Source of the DNA: Paulinella micropora
Taxonomy: Eukaryota; Cercozoa; Imbricatea; Euglyphida
NCBI GenBank assembly: GCA_009731375.1
Contig: BJOX01000022.1
Location: 765,487 to 787,585, forward strand
DNA length: 22,099 nucleotides
Direction: 5' to 3'
Shown: positions 8,744-17,534 of the stretch, piece by piece
Layout: the number at the start of each line of letters is the position of its first letter
How positions within the stretch are numbered: position 1 is the first letter of the stretch
Made by a program: the position numbers and the translations under genes
Notes under the pieces: generated by a model
The model's input: only the letters and a program-made list of their open reading frames with translations
What the model was told of the DNA's origin: nothing
Databases searched by the model: none

Positions 8744-9760
8744 TATCTTCCCTACTTACTAGGTTCTCGCTCATCTGGTTCTACTGCGACACTGCGACAC
8801 TGCGACAACCAGATGTAGTGGTGTAGCAGTGTTTGAGGTTTAGGTAGTGAATGCTGATAATTATTTTTTTCCTTTTGTTGGTGGATGAAACAATTTGATG
8901 TTGTCTCTTGGGTATGTGAGAATTTACAGGTTTTTGATGCGTGGTGTGGTTTCCTTTTTTAATTTTTTAGATGGCTTAATTTTTGGTGGATCGGTGTGAT
9001 TAGTTTCTTTGTGAGGCGGTTGGTGGCTTATGTAATGTTACTTTATGGTTTCTTATTTTATTACAATGGTTGATGTGAATATTAATTTGTTTTTATGTTT
9101 TGAGTTCATTTTCACGTTTTTCTTATTGTGGATAACTTTTAACACAAAGGCTTATTGCTTATAATTGCTTTCTGTATTGTTTGCTTGCGAAATGAAGAGT
9201 AAGGACGTTGGAATGATTTTGATTCCTCCGGGGGTATGTATTGAAAAAGTGTGATGAAGTGGCAACATACACTACTTGGAGACTAACACTCAGCAGCGGT
9301 CCTCAACGACAGGAACTGCCAAGCACGCACCAGGTCACCCTCTACCACATGAACCACCATCATTCCTAGCTGCCAACCAGTGCATCCCAAGCCACACCCG
9401 CCGATCTGCTCGGTCTCCACACACCCACGCACTCGCAAAATATACAGCACGCTAACCGCCACGCCCCGGACCACGCACAGTAACCTACCACAGCGCGCAG
9501 AGATATCTCTACAGCTACACTCAGGGGTCATGCTGGAAAGTTAAGCATTCTCAAGCGTAAGTTGTGCAAGTGGACTTGAAGTTTTGAATCAGCTTCAAGT
9601 TGAGTAGTGAGAAGTAAGCAAACTCAACAAACACAGAGTGAAGTACTGAGTGAAAGAATCACAACGCACTTTTCGGTTCAAACACTGTGCTTGAATCTTT
9701 GACTGATTCATGTACTTCTGGTTGTTTGACGATCACCCTCGTAGCCCTGACACCACGCAA
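8744..9760. other. Non-coding flank, no gene recognised
   Basis: Positions 8772-8815 form a perfect 9-base inverted repeat around three copies of actgcgac. From 8830 to 9240 the plus strand is T/G-rich. A more GC-rich block (9270-9540) holds an 82-codon minus-strand frame with no recognisable motif. At 9574-9600 an 8-base inverted repeat (acttgaag/cttcaagt) frames an 11-base loop. I see no gene I can support. Confidence 0.5.
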
Positions 9761-10894
9761 ATGGCCAGCTGGATCCCGCGGCTCCCTTTCTTTTCCGCTT
9801 TTCCCAAGGCCCCGGCCTATGCCCACCGCCCACCAGTCGAAGCAGTTAAGACGCCGGAAAGACGTGGTTTAGGTGGCACTGGGGATCTGACTTTGGAAAA
9901 ATGGTCGCGAGGACACTTTTGCTTCACAATGGTGAGCCCAAAAAACCTCCACTCTCGTTAGGTGTTGAGTGAGGCCTTACAATCGTTATGCATTGGGTTA
10001 AATATTTTGTGAGCTTGTATGTAGGATGAAGGAAAGTAGTGCCATGGAAGGCTGTTGATAGCTTCTTAGGGAAAGCGAGACACAAAGATTTGAAAAAAAG
10101 AAAAAAAGAAAAAAAAGCCCTAAAGATATTAAGTCTTTCTTAAGCAGTATGGATTTCTGATTTTATCTGCAAAAAAGTTTCCAGACCTTTGGAGTACTCT
10201 TTGGATCACCTCGTGTGCCTGTGTGTACTTGTGTGTGTCGTGGAAAGTAGGGTCGCATTTCGGCCAAGGTTGCTTTCTGGAAATGGAAGGAGCAAAAACG
10301 AGTCAAAGAGCGTGGTCCCTGCAACTGTCCTTTGGCGCGCATTCTGACGTCCTCAGGGCCCCATCTGCCCTTAGAACTGCCTCCCACACACAACAAAGTG
10401 TAACTTCTTCACCTGAAAAAGTCATCAGAGCTAGATGGAGGTCTGATGTGTCGAGAGAGACCGCACGCGCACATCCCAACCCGCCGTACCCCACCTCGTC
10501 GCGCCTTGTGACCACCGGCAAGCAGTCTACCCTCCAAAAATGGCAGAGCAGCCTGCAATCAAACCCAAGACACGCCCTAAAACTCGATGTTCCCATCCTT
10601 CAGTTCATGGTTAATTTTTCTGCGGCTCCACGCAACGATTTCTCACCAACCTCTGGCCCGACATCCGTTCACAAGCTCAACTTGTCTCACATGCAGGACC
10701 TGGGCAAGAAGCAGCTCTCCTACTTGCCCCCGGCCACAATCCCGCCAACGATCACGCTGGAGGAGTTTGAGGAACAAGTGCGCGATGCCGCCTTGGAGGC
10801 GCAACACTGGCAGCTGCCTGTCTCTCCCACGGGGCAACCTTGGTTTTTGGCTAACATTTTCTTTCTGCAACTGCATGCAGAGAAGGAAATGTAG
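9761..10894 (+). CDS. Tentative two-exon gene, function unknown
   Basis: Proposed exon 1 is 9761-9931, 57 codons. It starts with ATG in a good context (A at -3, G at +4) and ends at a strong donor ATG|GTGAGC. Its first 25 residues (MASWIPRLPFFSAFPKAPAY...) lack acidic residues and could be a targeting peptide; this is a guess. Proposed exon 2 is 10697-10894. It follows a good acceptor (ctcaacttgtctcacatgcag) and opens DLGKKQLSYLPPATIPPTI, then an acidic helix-like stretch (TLEEFEEQVRDAALEAQHW), and stops with TAG. Both junctions are phase 0, giving about 122 residues. Weak points: the exon 2 frame is open far upstream without splicing, and a second branch-point/acceptor-like stretch (gctaacattttctttctgc, then atgcag) lies inside exon 2. 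I recognise no family. Confidence 0.33.
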
Positions 10895-10959
10895 GATGGC
10901 TTTTTTCCAGTTTCGCTCTGCACAATCACCGTGTTTCTACATGCTACTTGTATCAAACC

Positions 10960-11241
10960 ATATGTACATGCATACATGCATGCATACATGCACACGTACG
11001 TAGAAGACACACACCATACATACATACATACATACATGCACACACATACATACATACATACATATGTGCATACATACATATGTACATACATTCATACATA
11101 TGTACATACATACATACATACATACATGCATGCGTACATACATGCATGTACACATACATACATACATACATACATGCATGCATGCATGCATGCATGCACG
11201 CATGATGCATACATAACATACATACATGCATGCATGCATGG
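10960..11241. repeat. (CATA)n/(CATG)n imperfect microsatellite
   Basis: Long run of CATA tetranucleotides with interspersed CATG, interrupted by acacacac-type and cgtacgtag variants. All six frames are open across it, only because a 4-base repeat lacking a stop codon reads as a four-residue repeat (HTYI or MYVC). No protein is implied. Confidence 0.95.
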
Positions 11242-11925
11242 CATGTCTATTCAAGATCTTATTCATTTCCAAAAGCATGTTCATGTTATATTTGTATCCA
11301 TCAAAAACATGCATCATCCATGCACAGATTCAAACATTGTATAATATCGCATGTTAACTTCAATGTGCCGGCATATGCATGAGTATGCATGTGTGGTAGG
11401 TGTGTACATATGATGTCGCCTATCATATGCACATGCTCATATTGAGGTGTGTACGCATCATGTGTCTACAAATGTTGCTTATCATAGACTTTTCTCGTTG
11501 ACGCTCATTTCATGAACCGTGCTTTATTTTGTTCTCCCCTTCTTGAACGTAATGAAGATGTAGAAAACTTATTTGATATGAACGACTTGAGCAACTTCTA
11601 TTGCAAGTATTCTTCAACTTAAAATTATTTTCCAACAGCAGTGGAAAGTATTCTTTAATTATTGCACTGATTTACATTCTTGTCGGTTATATTATTGTTA
11701 GACTAATATATACTTAATATAAAGATCTGGAACTCACTACTAACCGCGTCTGCAGTAACAAAGCTTTAATAACGCGCCGAACCAACAAAGAGCGCAGAGT
11801 AACTTTCATATGACTGGCCGGATATAAGTAATGATGGCACTAACGACACCGTTACTCTTATACGGCCGGCACATGTAACTATTAATATCACTGTCGACAT
11901 TCAAGTGATGTCACTTTTACTAGAT
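11242..11925. other. Unique AT-rich stretch, no gene seen
   Basis: No convincing coding frame. There is an 8-base inverted repeat catatgat/atcatatg at 11407-11429 with a 7-base loop. The rest is AT-rich sequence that I cannot classify. Confidence 0.5.
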
Positions 11926-12230
11926 CAACAGGAAAAAAAAGTTCAACCGGAAAAAAAGTTCAACTGGAAAAAAAAGTTCGACAGGAAAAAAAAGTTCCGA
12001 CAAGTTCGACCGGAAAAATCAAGCCTACGGTAAAAAAGTTCCGACAAGTTCGACCGGAAAAATGAGAGTCAAGCCTACTACGGTTCAGCCGCCGAACTTT
12101 TTCTTACCGAAGGTAGGCTTCCTAACTTTTTTTTGTTGCGTCGAACTGTAGGTTCTTTATACAGGTGGAACTTTTTTTATACGTTTTTTTTTCAAGTTTT
12201 TTTTCTCAAGTTTTTTTCAAATTTTTTATT
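11926..12230. repeat. Foldback-like A-rich/T-rich repeat structure
   Basis: The left part repeats ggaaaaaaaagttc-type units about six times, including a roughly 40-base segment present twice (about 11990-12030 and 12033-12079). The right part carries related units in inverse orientation (gaactttttc, aactttttttt, gtcgaac). At the centre aagcctac (12071-12078) pairs with gtaggctt (12113-12120). The whole can fold on itself like a small foldback or MITE-type element. No termini or target duplication were identified. Confidence 0.5.
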
Positions 12231-12253
12231 AATACTAGCAGTGATTGTATCAT

Positions 12254-12330
12254 TGAAGCCGGTGAAAGTTGTATAATATATTAATACTACATATGGTGAG
12301 TTTGTATATATATATACAACTCCGGCTTCA
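12254..12330. repeat. Imperfect inverted repeat (hairpin)
   Basis: tgaagccgg (12254-12262) and agttgtata (12267-12275) find their complements tatacaact (12313-12321) and ccggcttca (12322-12330) in the mirrored order. They form two stacked 9-base stems with a 4-base bulge on one side and an AT-rich loop. It could be a small non-autonomous transposon core. Nothing coding is seen around it (12231-12825). Confidence 0.6.
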
Positions 12331-12825
12331 TTGTAGGCAGATACAGTTGAACGAACTCTTATTAAGAACACTATGGCTGCATTGAGTCCTGACTGTGAGC
12401 AGGTGAAATACCAGTAAATAGTAGAGAGGTCACTTCGTTTATTTACGTAATTTGGAGCCTGCACGGTCGAACTCTTTGCAGGCTTGGATGCAACTTACGA
12501 TCGAGAGTGCCAGAAACGTAGATTGTGAGGTCCGACCTCCAGTTCAGAGTCGCAAACGGATAGCGTCTTTTTGTTTCTAGTTAACAGTCATAAACGGGTA
12601 GTGTCGGGTTGGTAAACTTGAACTTGAACCAAACTGATGAAGTTTGGGAGGCCGCCTAGGCGAAAATGACTGGGAATGGCGAAAATGAGTCAAACATTGC
12701 GTTTCCGTCCCTTGTCCGCAAATTTACCATAACGCGTGTTTCACGGGAAATTAAAAACACACACACACATTGAATCGGATGATTATTAATAAAATTCTAA
12801 GCCGGACGGTTAGGACGACAAAAAA

Positions 12826-12906
12826 NNNNNNNNNNNNNNNNNNNNNNNNNNNNNNNNNNNNNNNNNNNNNNNNNNNNNNNNNNNNNNNNNNNNNNNNNNN
12901 NNNNNN
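12826..12906. other. Assembly gap (81 N)
   Basis: Run of N between unique sequence and an A-rich simple repeat. ORFs that span it are artefacts. Confidence 0.99.
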
Positions 12907-12926
12907 AACAAGAACAACAACAACAA

Positions 12927-12985
<59 letters not shown>

Positions 12986-13030
12986 AAAAAAAAAGAGAGG
13001 AAAGAAAAAAAAAAAAAAGAAAAAAAAAAG
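12907..13030. repeat. caa repeat and long A-rich run
   Basis: aacaacaa repeats followed by about 100 bases of nearly pure A with a few G. It borders an assembly gap, so its true length is unreliable. Confidence 0.9.
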
Positions 13031-13206
13031 TCACGACGGTTTCAAGTCATAATTGAAGAACGCTTGCTTTTCACTTGACGAGCTCACTCGGAGTCGAAGA
13101 GTCATCGTATTCAAATACATGCCGCGGCCTTCTAATTTGCAATTCCTTTTCAGCTCAAGTTTACGAAAAGCAAGCATTCTTCAATTATTAAAAGTCACCG
13201 TTGTGG
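13031..13206. repeat. Long imperfect inverted repeat between two A-runs
   Basis: The 23 bases at 13050-13072 pair with 13165-13187 with one mismatch (taattgaagaacgcttgc against its complement). The pairing continues outward in weaker form (gtcacgacggt against accgttgtggg) and inward (acttga against tcaagt). The unit is flanked on both sides by A-rich simple sequence. It looks like a small palindromic (MITE-like) element. The flanking A-run at 13207-13250 contains aaaaaaac units. Confidence 0.6.
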
Positions 13207-13250
13207 GAAAAAAAAAACAAAAAAAACAAAAAAAACAAAAAAAAAAAAAC

Positions 13251-13580
13251 TCGGTCCGACGGAAAAAGAAAATCAATCCTTGCCTCTCGTAGGGATGAGT
13301 GGGAAGAGTATCATATTACAACAATGCTTGCGTAAACGTGAAAAAGCGTATTATAAGAGGTTAATACTCGAAGTTCAGGTGAAGCAAATTGTATCTTAGA
13401 ATAAGGGAAGGGTAGGCGGCGGACACAATGATTGAGTCGCCGGATTGTTGTGTTGTGTATTTTATGTTTTTTACGCGAAACTTTTCTTAGATAATACCTC
13501 TGATGAAAGGGTAGAGTAAGTATTAACCCTAGGGTTAATAATATGGGAACCAGGAGAAAGTAAACACGTATAAATACTAT
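13251..13580. other. Unique stretch with a 20-base perfect palindrome, no gene seen
   Basis: No supported coding frame. tattaaccctagggttaata at 13521-13540 is perfectly self-complementary. The remainder is ordinary AT-rich sequence. Confidence 0.5.
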
Positions 13581-13655
13581 GTGTATGTATGTATGTATGT
13601 ATGTATGTATGCATATGTATGTATGCATATGCATGTATGTATGTATGTATGCATG

Positions 13656-13685
<30 letters not shown>
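13581..13685. repeat. (TATG)n microsatellite
   Basis: TATG tetranucleotides with CATATG variants. ORFs made of MYVC or YIHT repeats across it are not genes. Confidence 0.95.
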
Positions 13686-13686
<1 letters not shown>

Positions 13687-13810
13687 GCTTATGTACGTAA
13701 TGATGATTGTACTTTTTTTTTGGGGGGTGGGGGTGCCTGGGGGGGCAAAGGTCAGGTCTGTATGTCTGTATATCTGTATCTCAGACAGTGTCTTTGTGTT
13801 GTGAACCGGC

Positions 13811-13899
13811 ATCCAACTGTCCCAATCCTTTCACTTTTGCGCTAGCTACCTCGACGGTAGCTTCATCCCCGTCCATCCTTCTCAACTCCAACACGTACG
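13811..13899 (-). pseudogene. Duplicate of the last exon (3' part) of the 81-residue membrane protein gene
   Basis: This block matches 13977-14071 in the same orientation. Compared with that copy it lacks six bases (an in-frame loss of Gln-Tyr) and has scattered substitutions. On the minus strand it still reads open as YVLELRRMDGDEATVEVASA, then KVKGLGQLDAG, and runs on to a TGA. The two copies are separated by a GA repeat. No acceptor is visible at its 5' edge, so I take it as a partial exon duplication and not as a used exon. An alternative last exon is possible but unsupported. Confidence 0.6.
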
Positions 13900-13906
13900 A
13901 TAGAGA

Positions 13907-13956
<50 letters not shown>
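13900..13956. repeat. (GA)n dinucleotide repeat
   Basis: Nearly pure GA with two GATA interruptions. It lies exactly between the last exon of the minus-strand gene and that exon's partial duplicate. Confidence 0.95.
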
Positions 13957-13967
13957 AAGGTCCGTTG

Positions 13968-14503
13968 TCAACTAGAATCCAACTGTCCCCATCCTTTGTA
14001 CTGCACTTTTGCGCCAGCTACCTCAGCAGCAGCTTCATCCCCGTCTGTTCTCCTCAACTCTAACACGTACGCGTTGTACTTACGAGCCTCATAGTCGCAG
14101 TACTGGTACATAGCACCACCCGCCGCGACCTGTATGCATGCAGGACCGTATGTATGCATGTATGTATGTATGTATGCATGCATGCATATGTATGTATGTA
14201 TGTATGCATGTATGTATGCATGTATGTATGCATGTATGTATGCATGTATGTATGTATGTATGTATGTATGTATGTATGTATGTATATGTATATGTATGTA
14301 TGTATGTATGTATGTAATGTATGTATGTATGTATGTATTTATGTATGTATGTATTTATGTATGTATGTATGTATGTATGTATGTACCATGGTAGACACGA
14401 TAGCGGTAACCCACAGACGATCCCAGAAGTAATAGCCGAACAACCTGATAGGTAGGTGGTAGGTAGGTAGGTGGGTGGGTTGGTGGGTAGGTGGGTAGGC
14501 TTG

Positions 14504-14553
<50 letters not shown>

Positions 14554-14580
14554 CCTGCGCATGGCTAGGTATGGGCCCAT
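13968..14580 (-). CDS. Three-exon gene for an 81-residue single-pass membrane protein, family unknown
   Basis: Exon 1 is 14580-14555 (26 bases), exon 2 is 14444-14387 (58) and exon 3 is 14129-13968 (162, with TGA). Start: ATG with G at -3 and +4, preceded in frame by TAG nine bases upstream. Junctions: CAG|GTATCT to TATCAG|G (phase 2, forming an Arg codon), then ATG|GTACAT to ATACAG|GTC (phase 0). All phases agree and no stop intervenes. The N-terminus is short and basic (MGPYLAMRRLFGYYFWDRLW). A hydrophobic segment spans about residues 19-38 (VTAIVSTMVAAGGAMY), followed by a charged stretch (CDYEARKYNAYVLELRRTDG) and a hydrophilic tail. Size and layout resemble small subunits of inner-mitochondrial-membrane complexes; that is only an analogy. 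Both introns consist of tetranucleotide repeat. Part of exon 3 is duplicated downstream. I recognise no family. Confidence 0.65.
14130..14386 (-). repeat. Intron 2 of the small membrane-protein gene, (CATA)n microsatellite
   Basis: 257 bases of CATA repeat read on the minus strand. It begins at the donor itself (GTACATACAT) and runs to the acceptor (GCATGCATACAG). Apart from a few bases near the acceptor (around 14140) there is no unique sequence. Confidence 0.65.
14445..14554 (-). repeat. Intron 1 of the small membrane-protein gene, (TATC)n/(CTAC)n microsatellite
   Basis: 110 bases. On the minus strand it starts GTATCTATC, passes from TATC units into CTAC/CCAC units and ends CTACCTATCAG. 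Donor and acceptor are both formed at the edges of the repeat. Confidence 0.65.
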
Positions 14581-14728
14581 TGCGCGCTACGCTGCAGCAG
14601 CCAAGACAAGTTGGCTGTGAACTCGACTTGCTTAACAAGTCGTCATGAGTGGAGCGTGGCAGTTGTGTGCTTCAGTGACCGCGTACAGCAAGCATGATGA
14701 GGCATGATAAAATGTTTATATTGTGTCG
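14581..14728. other. Upstream region of the small membrane-protein gene
   Basis: 148 bases of mixed composition between the start codon of the minus-strand gene and a GATA array. It probably contains the 5' untranslated region and promoter. I see no clear TATA box or other element. Confidence 0.35.
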
Positions 14729-14747
14729 ATAGATCGATCGATCGATC

Positions 14748-14796
<49 letters not shown>

Positions 14797-15028
14797 GATA
14801 GATAGATAGATAAATAGATAGATAGATAGATCGATAAATAGATATAGATAGATAGATAGATAGATAGATATATAGATAGATAGATAGATAGATAGGTAGA
14901 TAGATAGATAGGTAGATAGATAGATAGGTAGGTAGGTAGGTAGGTAGATAGGTAGGTAGGTAGATAGGTAGGTAGGTAGGTAGGTAGGTAGGTAGGTAGG
15001 TAGATAGATAGATAGATAGATAGAGTAC

Positions 15029-15064
<36 letters not shown>

Positions 15065-15173
15065 GGAGTTAATAGATGGCTAGATAGATAGATGTTTAAT
15101 GTAGATAGATAGATAGATAGATAGATAGAGGAGTTAATAGATGGCTAGATAGATAGATGTTTAATGTTTAATG
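14729..15173. repeat. (GATA)n/(GGTA)n microsatellite with embedded repeat unit
   Basis: GATA units interleaved with a GGTA block (about 14930-15000). A unit ggagttaatagatggctag is embedded at 15065 and 15130, each copy followed by gatgtttaatg. The same unit recurs in the array at 16082-16558. Confidence 0.95.
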
Positions 15174-15348
15174 TTTAATCTATGGGCGTGGCGTAGCTTG
15201 AAAAGCCATTGCCTCCAATACTACCCCCGGACAAGAACTTTCAGCACCTGCCAAGCTGCACACCAACCACTGTCTCGCTGTGGTTGGTGTCTGTGCCCAG
15301 TTCAAGCCGAAAGGTAGCCGAGCCCTTTTGAACTACACAGAGCTAGAC
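15174..15348. other. Unique island with an 11-base perfect hairpin
   Basis: acaccaaccac (15260-15270) and gtggttggtgt (15280-15290) are perfect complements around a 9-base loop. The island lies between two GATA arrays. No coding frame is supported. Pol III A-box-like and B-box-like strings occur (near 15188 and 15301), but no tRNA fold could be built. Confidence 0.45.
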
Positions 15349-15352
15349 AGAC

Positions 15353-15388
<36 letters not shown>

Positions 15389-15472
15389 CGTAGATAGATA
15401 GATAGATAGATAGATAGAGATAGATAGATAGATAGAGATAGATAGATATAGATAGATAGATAGATAGATGAG
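15349..15472. repeat. (GATA)n microsatellite
   Basis: GATA repeats with GATAGA and GATATA variants. The array adjoins the presumed 3' end of the LINE-like remnant, read on the minus strand. Confidence 0.95.
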
Positions 15473-15781
15473 ATGTCGCAAAGGAATGTAGTCCTTGCAA
15501 AGGAACGCAGTTTCACATCAAACAATAATTTGTGTACTGTGCATGTGTCCGGGATGGGAATCACGGGTAGACTGTGTTCTGGAAAAAGAAGAGGAGGAAG
15601 GACGTTGAAGAAAAAGGCAATCTAGGAATGGAGAGTGGGAGGATAAGGAAGAAGAGAAAGAAAAGGAAGCCGTTAGTCCAAGTGTTTTGAGCACCGTAAG
15701 CTTGCGCAAGCTACAATGATGACATTGTATGAGGCCTAAACCCCCGCAGGGACCTAGCCCGGGCTATGCAACACTGGACGG
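15473..15781 (-). mobile_element. Probable 3' untranslated part of the LINE-like remnant
   Basis: This is the stretch after the TAG of the LINE-like frame, read on the minus strand, ending directly in a TATC array at 15472. It contains a perfect 14-base palindrome agcttgcgcaagct (15699-15712) and a pyrimidine-rich tract (minus strand, about 15660-15580). Assignment rests on adjacency only. The pyrimidine tract ends in TTTTTCCAG near 15578, so an exon starting there cannot be excluded. Confidence 0.3.
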
Positions 15782-16078
15782 CTATGATGGAATGCAGTCA
15801 CCAATACGGACTAGAGGAAGATTAGTCCAATTTTTGACTGCACAGGAGCGATAAATCGCAAAAGAGCAACGAGCTACGCAGGAGGATAGCTTGAAGCAAA
15901 GGGATTTGGATTGGGGATGGGAAAAACCCAAGGCGCGGAAACATCGATGAACAGAGAACGATACCATGCCGCGAGCCCCGCATTCGATTGGTCGAAGGTG
16001 GCAGGTCCATCCGTTGTCCTCGATTTGAGATTTGAGCTTGTTGTATCGGTTGGTCTTGTAGGCTCGTGCGTCAAGGAT
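15782..16078 (-). pseudogene. 5'-truncated C-terminus of a LINE-like retroelement protein
   Basis: The minus-strand frame is open for 98 codons and ends at TAG (15784-15782). It contains RYNKLKSQIEDNGWTCHL, then PIECGARGMVSFSVHRCFRA, then a Cys/Ser-rich helix-like stretch (SSCVARCSFAIYRSCAVKNW). From memory of the family, many non-LTR retroelement proteins in animals and algae end in this pattern: KY..L, GW, a P-[IV]-E-[VC]-G-x-RG motif, then a C-terminal helix ending near K-x-W. No RT core is present, because the fragment begins at the edge of a GATA array. I therefore call it a 5'-truncated, inactive copy. No database search was possible. Confidence 0.5.
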
Positions 16079-16197
16079 AAAAGATAGATGGATATATAGA
16101 TAGATAGATAGATGGATAGATAGATAGATAGATAGAGGAGTTAATAGATGGCTAGATAGATAGATAGATAGATAGATAGAGGAGTTAATAGATGGTC

Positions 16198-16278
<81 letters not shown>

Positions 16279-16560
16279 CAGGAGTTAATAGATGGCTAGA
16301 TAGATAGATATATAGAGGAGTTAATAGATGGTTAGATAGACAGACAGAAAGATAGATAGATAGATAGATAGATATAGATAGATATAGATAGATAGATAGA
16401 TAGATAGATAGTACTATAGATAGAGTAGAGTAGATAGATAGAAAGATAGAAAGATAGATAGATAGATAGATAGATATAGATATAGATAGATAGATAGATA
16501 TAGATATAGATAGATAGATAGATATAGATATAGATAGATAGATAGATAGATAGATAGGAA
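16079..16560. repeat. (GATA)n microsatellite with four copies of an embedded unit
   Basis: GATA units with GATATA, GAAAGATA and GACA variants. The unit ggagttaatagatgg occurs at 16137, 16181, 16281 and 16317 and matches the copies at 15065 and 15130. ORFs of repeating SIYL across it are artefacts. Confidence 0.95.
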
Positions 16561-17160
16561 GGAAATGGAGAAAAAGATAATTTGGGAAAGGTTTTAAAGA
16601 ATGGCAAAATGAAGAAATCACAGGCGAGGCCGGCCCGGGCAGGTGCAGAAGGTATTTGAGCAGAGCAAGACGGCAACGGAAGCTGACTCAGCGGCCTGAT
16701 TACTTTTTTTTTTCACTTTGCTTTGTTAGCTCGTGTTGGTAGTTACAGGAAAGACCATACTCATACCGATACCAGATACAGTCTTGGACAATTTCAAACG
16801 AGATGCTTCCTGCACCGGCGGAAAATGTTGTGGAATAAAGGGATATCGACATGAACTCGACCGAAAGTGTGCGTTAGTCCGCTATCGCTTATCATTTTAC
16901 AATTATTATACTTGCGTTGCATTTCTTCCTTCCATAGATCTTTCTATCTCTCCTCCTCCTCCTCCTCATTTTCTTTTTCTCATTTTTTATTTATTGATTT
17001 ATTTATTTTTTTCTTGCTCAATGAAAATACATGATTCTATTAATAGTAATTGGTATCAGTAGCTGATTGAGACATCTCGTCGTTTATATTGTAGCTTATT
17101 GTCACTCATCTAGTCATTAATCCCCATTTTCTTTAACTTTCTTGTGTAAATACTGTGCAG
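16561..17160. other. Unique region upstream of the exon at 17161
   Basis: This is about 600 bases of unique sequence. A frame at roughly 16733-17062 is open but becomes low-complexity after about 16920 and carries no motif. The last 40 bases (tttaactttcttgtg, then tgtgcag at 17154-17160) form a good branch-point, pyrimidine and acceptor series for the next exon. I see no promoter that I can defend. Confidence 0.4.
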
Positions 17161-17503
17161 ATACAGATGGCTGCGACGGGTCCCGGCACAGCTGGCCCCT
17201 TGCCAGCCTTCACCGACGCACAGTTCACCACCGCCACCCAGGTGCTGATAAATACATACATACATACATACATACATACATACATACATACATACATACA
17301 TACATACATACATACATGCGTACATACATACGTACATACACATACATACATACATACATGCATACATACATACGTGGGTACCTACGTACATACACACCTA
17401 CATGCATGCATACATACATACATACACACATACACATACATATGTCATACATACATACATACATACATACATACATACATACCTACATATGTACATACAT
17501 ACA

Positions 17504-17534
<31 letters not shown>

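Noticed and set aside
9283-9531. 82-codon minus-strand ORF
   Set aside because: It has unusual Cys/Val/Gly composition, no motif and no supporting splice or start context. It is probably chance in GC-richer DNA.
10845-10882. 38-base intron with good branch point and acceptor inside the second exon of the 9761-10894 model
   Set aside because: Far shorter than the other introns here, a weak donor, and splicing would create a stop at the junction.
10960-11241. Possible CRISPR-like array
   Set aside because: There are no unique spacers; it is a degenerate tetranucleotide repeat in eukaryotic DNA.
12770-13078. Lys-rich ORF and Phe-rich ORF on the opposite strand
   Set aside because: Products of a gap plus a poly-A run.
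13521-13540. Interstitial telomere junction
   Set aside because: Only one CCCTA/TAGGG unit on each side; there is no tandem telomeric repeat.
15181-15315. tRNA or tRNA-derived SINE suggested by A-box-like and B-box-like strings
   Set aside because: The boxes are over 100 bases apart and neither an acceptor stem nor a T stem can be formed.
16196-16676. ORFs of repeating IYLS
   Set aside because: Translation of the GATA/TATC array, with no unique sequence beyond short edges.
15470-16800. IPIPDT encoded at about 15560 (minus) and 16770 (plus) with mostly synonymous codon differences
   Set aside because: Only six residues are shared and the flanks do not align, so coincidence is the simpler view.
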